Positions 5,951 to 8,874 of a stretch of DNA of 8,874 bases are shown piece by piece. The DNA comes from Treponema sp. (GTDB lineage: Bacteria; Spirochaetota; Spirochaetia; Treponematales; Treponemataceae), in contig JAEEKM010000300.1 in NCBI GenBank assembly GCA_016282455.1, positions 1 to 8,874 of the forward strand, given 5' to 3'. Under the pieces are notes generated by a model. It made no database searches. It was not told the origin of the DNA and saw only the letters and a program-made list of their open reading frames with translations. Each line of letters starts with the position of its first letter. Position 1 is the stretch's first letter. A program made the position numbers and the translations under genes.

Positions 5951-6961
5951 ATGAAGAAAAATTTCTCAAAGATTTTTGCACTTATCTGTCTCTGTGGTGT
6001 TTCACTTGTTTCATTTTCCTGTGCAACAAAAGTGTACACTACAGTCCGCCGTCCCGCTGAGTTTAATCTGCAGGGAGCCACATCAATTGCGGTGCTTCCG
6101 TTTCAGCTTTCAAACACAGTAAACTATGAGTCCTCAGGTTTTCTTATTCTTGATGTGCTCGACTTTTTCCTGTCTTCTGCACTGAATACCGGTAACACAG
6201 ACGAGTCACGTGCTGCAAATTATATTACAAGTAATCTTACTTCAAGGGTCTCTGCTTCAGGCTACTACAATCTTGTTAGTTCAAGTGCTGTTCAGAATGC
6301 ACTCAAGAATGGAACTACTGCTCCCTGTGATGCCTATCTTACCGGCCAGATTCTTGATTTTAATTACAACACGGAAAGCCGCGATTATAAAAAGAAGATT
6401 GATGATGAAACCTATGAAACTGTGACTGAGTACAGACGCAATGTTACAGTCCGTGTTCTTTACCAGGTGATTGATTCTAAGACTAACCGCATTCTGGAGT
6501 CCCGCTCAAGAAAGTATACCAACTACTCAAGCTATTATCCAACCAGACTTTCTATGCCTTCTGCCTATGAGATTATTGAAAATGATCTGGACAGTCTTGT
6601 AAAACAGATTATGAAAGAACTTGAGCCTTATGATGAGCAGATTGAACTTAAGCTGATGAGTGACAAGAGCAAGAATCCTGACATGGAACTTGCAAAAAAA
6701 TATGTAGAGAATAATCTTATTGAAAAGGCTTTGAATAAGTATCAGGAAGTTTATACTGAAACAGGAATGTTTGAAGCCGGATACAATGCCGCAATTCTTT
6801 ACGAAGCTTATGGCGATCTTCAGACTGCAAAAACAATTATGACCCGCTTAGTGGATGCCACTGGTGACAAAAAAGCTGTTTCTGCTCTTGCTAACATTAA
6901 CTACGAAATAAAGCAGGAAGAGAAACTTCATCAGCAGACAGAGGCACGAAACGTCCGCTAA
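5951..6961 (+). CDS. CsgG/LpoB-like lipoprotein with C-terminal helical repeat
   Basis: The 336-aa protein starts with a signal peptide and a loose, spirochaete-style lipobox (VSFSC, Cys24), so it is probably a lipoprotein. Residues about 42-190 resemble the CsgG/LpoB/FlgT-type fold: a first strand SIAVLPFQLSN, then ANYITSNLTSRVSASGYYNLVSSSAVQNAL (a helix carrying the target-sensing strand), then DAYLTGQILDFNYN and a strand VTVRVLYQVIDSKTNRIL. Proteins of this fold are often outer-envelope assembly factors or partners of other surface systems. Residues about 244-312 are helical and TPR-like (AKKYVENNLIEKALNKYQEV, GYNAAILYEAYGDLQTAKTIM). Start ATG 5951 follows AAAGGAG by 7 nt. Fold assignment is by eye; no specific role can be given. 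Its end may overlap the start of the next gene. Confidence 0.7.
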   Translation: MKKNFSKIFALICLCGVSLVSFSCATKVYTTVRRPAEFNLQGATSIAVLPFQLSNTVNYESSGFLILDVLDFFLSSALNTGNTDESRAANYITSNLTSRVSASGYYNLVSSSAVQNALKNGTTAPCDAYLTGQILDFNYNTESRDYKKKIDDETYETVTEYRRNVTVRVLYQVIDSKTNRILESRSRKYTNYSSYYPTRLSMPSAYEIIENDLDSLVKQIMKELEPYDEQIELKLMSDKSKNPDMELAKKYVENNLIEKALNKYQEVYTETGMFEAGYNAAILYEAYGDLQTAKTIMTRLVDATGDKKAVSALANINYEIKQEEKLHQQTEARNVR

Positions 6962-6986
6962 AAAACTTTGCCTGGTTTTTCCAGGC

Positions 6987-7502
6987 ATGGGCTATCATTG
7001 TGACAAGCCTCTTTTGTATTATTCCAGAAAACTTGCAGTTAAGGCAGGCTACGAAGTTCTTTGCGCTGACTACAAGGTTTCTGGTAAAAAAGAGCCTGAC
7101 TTTATTAAACAGGCATTCCTTGATGCATCTTCCCAGACTGAAGGGCTTTTTTCCGAACTTGATTTTTCTTCCTATGAAAAAATAATCTGTCTTTCAAAAA
7201 GTATTGGAAGTGCAGTTGCCCTCAGTTATTGTAAAAAACATTCCCTCTCTGCCGCCCAGATTATCTTTACACCCGTCCCCCTTACTTTTGATTTTTTTAC
7301 TGATGATACACAGGCACTTGTTTTTCATGGAAAAAATGATCCTCTGTGTGAAAACCCTCTTTGTAAAAGTGAATGTGAAAAGCGTGGAGCTGTTAAACTT
7401 GTGACTTTTGCAAAAGCAAATCACTCTCTCGAAACGGGGGAGGTTTTGCAGAATGTGGGAATTGTAAAGAAAGTGATGGCTCTGGTGGAGCGCTTTGTTT
7501 AG
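6987..7502 (+). CDS. Small alpha/beta-hydrolase-like protein, true start probably upstream
   Basis: From ATG 6987 the product is 171 aa and shows a plausible hydrolase triad: Ser72 in LSKSIGSA (a GxSxG-type elbow with Ser for the first Gly), Asp118 in FHGKNDPL, His146 in ANHSLE. The order and spacing fit the alpha/beta-hydrolase fold; substrate unknown. The frame is open back to a TAA at 6909-6911, and the codons just before ATG 6987 read KKLCLVFPG, an ideal first beta strand leading into the oxyanion loop GMGYH. Starting at 6987 would lose this strand, and no Shine-Dalgarno serves it. No ATG, GTG or TTG occurs between 6912 and 6987. The best upstream candidate is ACG 6951, 6 nt after GAGG (6941-6944); CTG 6972 is another. 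So it either uses a rare start codon or has lost its ATG. It is the last gene before the terminator. Confidence 0.65.
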   Translation: MGYHCDKPLLYYSRKLAVKAGYEVLCADYKVSGKKEPDFIKQAFLDASSQTEGLFSELDFSSYEKIICLSKSIGSAVALSYCKKHSLSAAQIIFTPVPLTFDFFTDDTQALVFHGKNDPLCENPLCKSECEKRGAVKLVTFAKANHSLETGEVLQNVGIVKKVMALVERFV

Positions 7503-7537
7503 GTGATTATTTTTGAAATGGGGATTGTTCCGGGAAT

Positions 7538-7575
7538 AAAAAAAGCACGATTCTTTGGGGAACCGTGCTTTTTTT
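7538..7575. terminator. Bidirectional intrinsic terminator between convergent genes
   Basis: GCACG (7545-7549) pairs with CGTGC (7564-7568), flanked by seven A (7538-7544) and seven T (7569-7575) that extend the stem; a TTC/GAA pairing can form further in. A T run follows the hairpin on both strands, so it can end transcription of the plus-strand hydrolase unit and of the minus-strand lipoprotein gene. Confidence 0.9.
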
Positions 7576-7594
7576 GTTTAATTAGGCGGACAGG

Positions 7595-8746
7595 TTATTT
7601 TTCAACAACTGCGTAGTCGCCAATCTTTGCAGTAAGAGCCTCTGAGGCAGGAACAACAACTACATCGTCTGCAAGAGAACGTGATACAACATTGTAGACG
7701 TCTTCTTCTGTTTCTTCTTCATCAACAAGGTCGGTAATGGTGTTCATTACATAATCAATATCATTTCCCTTAACATCCTTGATTTCGCCGTTGATGAACT
7801 GAATTGCCTTTTCAATGCTGTTCTTGTTTGTGATTCTTGAGAAACCGCGTTTTGCAACTTCCCAGCTGCATCCGGCAGCAGAGTAGTACTTTTTGTCAAA
7901 TGGACCATCTTTAGACTTGTTCTTTGCAGTACCCCTGTTAACAGTTCCTGTTGGAGCAATCCATCCAGTAGTAGCATTTGCTTCTGTCATTGTCTGGTCA
8001 ACCTGGTACCATTCTTCTGCTTCCATTCCGCAGTAGCTTGTAGAACCTGCTTTGCCAAGTGCGAATGAGAAGGTTTCGATATCTGCATAAAGAGTTACAT
8101 CATCTTCATCTTCGTCATCACCCTGTGATTTTCCTGCTGCGTAAGTAAGTGATGGATTGGCACCTGTTGGGTTATTCTGCTTTTCAGTTTTTGTAATTAC
8201 TGTTTTAAAGAAGTCCATTCCGTCTTTAAAGTCACCTGCTGCTGCGAGTTCTGTTTTGTCTCCCATTGCAATAGCGGCAAGCTGTTCGAGAGTATATTCT
8301 TTTCCACCAAGGGTAACTTCTGTTGCGTGATCATTCCACTGAACACCGTACATGTATTTAAGAACAAGATTTCCCTTTGTGTAGTTAGAGTTGTCTTCAA
8401 GAGCGTAGTAACCGGTATAGAAAGATTCCATAACTACATTTGAGCGGTCCGCTTTTACTTCTGAAGAAGATTTTCTCATCTTATACTGATAGAAAGTTGC
8501 TTTACCGCTTCCAAGAAGGTTTTCTGATGAACCGTCAAAGTCCATAACGACAGTTACAAAGTTTCCGTCGGTGTAGCGTGCTCCTGTGCCAGCTGCATTC
8601 AGAGGCTGGTAGTCGGCAACCCAGGTACCACTGAAGTCGTCTTTTCCAAAAGTTGAGAGAAGCTCACCCAGATCGCCACATCCGGTGACTGAGATCATCA
8701 TCACTGCAGCTGTTGCAAGCGCTGCAAGTTTGTGTGTAATTTTCAT
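7595..8746 (-). CDS. Lipoprotein of unknown function
   Basis: The 383-aa product has a basic start, a hydrophobic segment and a clear lipobox (ISVTGC, Cys23), so it should be a lipid-anchored surface or periplasmic protein. I do not recognise the family. Just after the anchor comes DDFSGTWVADY (about 36-46), the kind of strand seen at the start of lipocalin-like beta barrels. The middle is rich in Tyr, Thr and Gly and looks beta-stranded. An acidic run GDDEDEDD (209-216) looks like a surface loop and could bind cations. The C-terminal part (about 305-360) is more helical, with another acidic patch (DEEETEED). Three cysteines lie in the mature chain: the anchor, one in YCGMEAEEWY (239) and one in AAGCSWEV (293); the last two could form a disulfide. 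Start ATG is supported by AGGAGA (8752-8757 on the reverse strand), 5 nt away. It is transcribed alone and ends at the shared terminator. Confidence 0.8.
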   Translation of the reverse strand: MKITHKLAALATAAVMMISVTGCGDLGELLSTFGKDDFSGTWVADYQPLNAAGTGARYTDGNFVTVVMDFDGSSENLLGSGKATFYQYKMRKSSSEVKADRSNVVMESFYTGYYALEDNSNYTKGNLVLKYMYGVQWNDHATEVTLGGKEYTLEQLAAIAMGDKTELAAAGDFKDGMDFFKTVITKTEKQNNPTGANPSLTYAAGKSQGDDEDEDDVTLYADIETFSFALGKAGSTSYCGMEAEEWYQVDQTMTEANATTGWIAPTGTVNRGTAKNKSKDGPFDKKYYSAAGCSWEVAKRGFSRITNKNSIEKAIQFINGEIKDVKGNDIDYVMNTITDLVDEEETEEDVYNVVSRSLADDVVVVPASEALTAKIGDYAVVEK

Positions 8747-8772
8747 AACATTCTCCTAGTTAGAATTTTATG

Positions 8773-8790
8773 TGCCTGCGTATGCAGGTA
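8773..8790 (-). promoter_or_regulatory. Palindrome in the 5' untranslated region of the minus-strand lipoprotein gene
   Basis: CCTGC (8775-8779) and GCAGG (8784-8788) form a 5-bp stem around GTAT, extendable by a G-T and a T-A pair to 7 bp. It lies between the promoter candidate and the Shine-Dalgarno, so it could be a transcript-stabilising hairpin or an operator. Nothing shows which. Confidence 0.4.
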
Positions 8791-8797
8791 CTCATTA

Positions 8798-8826
8798 AAT
8801 TTAACATAACTAATCTTAAAAATCAA
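8798..8826 (-). promoter_or_regulatory. Candidate promoter for the minus-strand lipoprotein gene
   Basis: On the reverse strand, TTGATT (8821-8826) and TAAATT (8798-8803) are 17 nt apart, each matching consensus at 4 of 6 positions, within very A/T-rich DNA. Other hexamer choices exist in this region. The remaining bases to 8874 are A/T-rich with no gene visible. Confidence 0.4.
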
Positions 8827-8874
8827 GTTTTGGAAGTAATTTTAGTAATATTTTAAAAAACTAACGTTATATAA

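Noticed and set aside
7747..8400. Additional short reverse-strand frames inside the minus-strand lipoprotein gene
   Set aside because: They are out-of-frame shadows of the 383-aa lipoprotein without ribosome binding sites.

Overview
The window looks like chromosomal DNA from a spirochaete, most probably a host-associated Treponema or close relative. This is an inference from style, not from a marker gene. Three proteins carry lipoprotein signals, two of them of unassigned or loosely assigned function, and one has a loose lipobox. There is a SUMF1-type protein beside CorA, GC content looks moderate to low, and thymine-rich coding strands are common. No rRNA, tRNA, CRISPR array or complete insertion sequence is visible.

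Positions 1-3330 are a thiamine (or thiamine phosphate) uptake operon. The window opens inside the 3' end of a TPP riboswitch. It is followed by thiB (lipoprotein binding protein), thiP (fused two-domain permease) and thiQ (ATPase), packed with a 2-nt gap and a 49-nt overlap. The thiB ribosome binding site lies inside the riboswitch's closing strand, so control is probably at translation.

Positions 3331-3830 are a 500-nt spacer with four parts. First is a foldback element of about 174 bp bounded by perfect 13-bp inverted repeats. Then comes a GC-richer patch, then a good sigma-70-type promoter, then a short reading frame with a strong Shine-Dalgarno sequence that is either a leader peptide or a small gene broken by an amber codon. 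The short frame ends 11 nt before corA.

Positions 3831-7502 are four same-strand genes, probably one transcription unit with a possible internal promoter: a CorA-type metal transporter, an exported SUMF1-fold protein lacking the catalytic cysteines, a CsgG/LpoB-like lipoprotein with a helical-repeat tail, and a small alpha/beta-hydrolase-like protein whose first beta strand lies upstream of its first ATG. A bidirectional intrinsic terminator (7538-7575) separates this unit from a convergent gene.

Positions 7595-8746 (minus strand) hold an unrecognised lipoprotein with its own promoter candidate and a palindromic 5' untranslated region.

Nothing here amounts to a clear new multi-gene system. 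The parts most worth checking are the foldback element, the short frame ahead of corA, and the missing or non-AUG start of the hydrolase.
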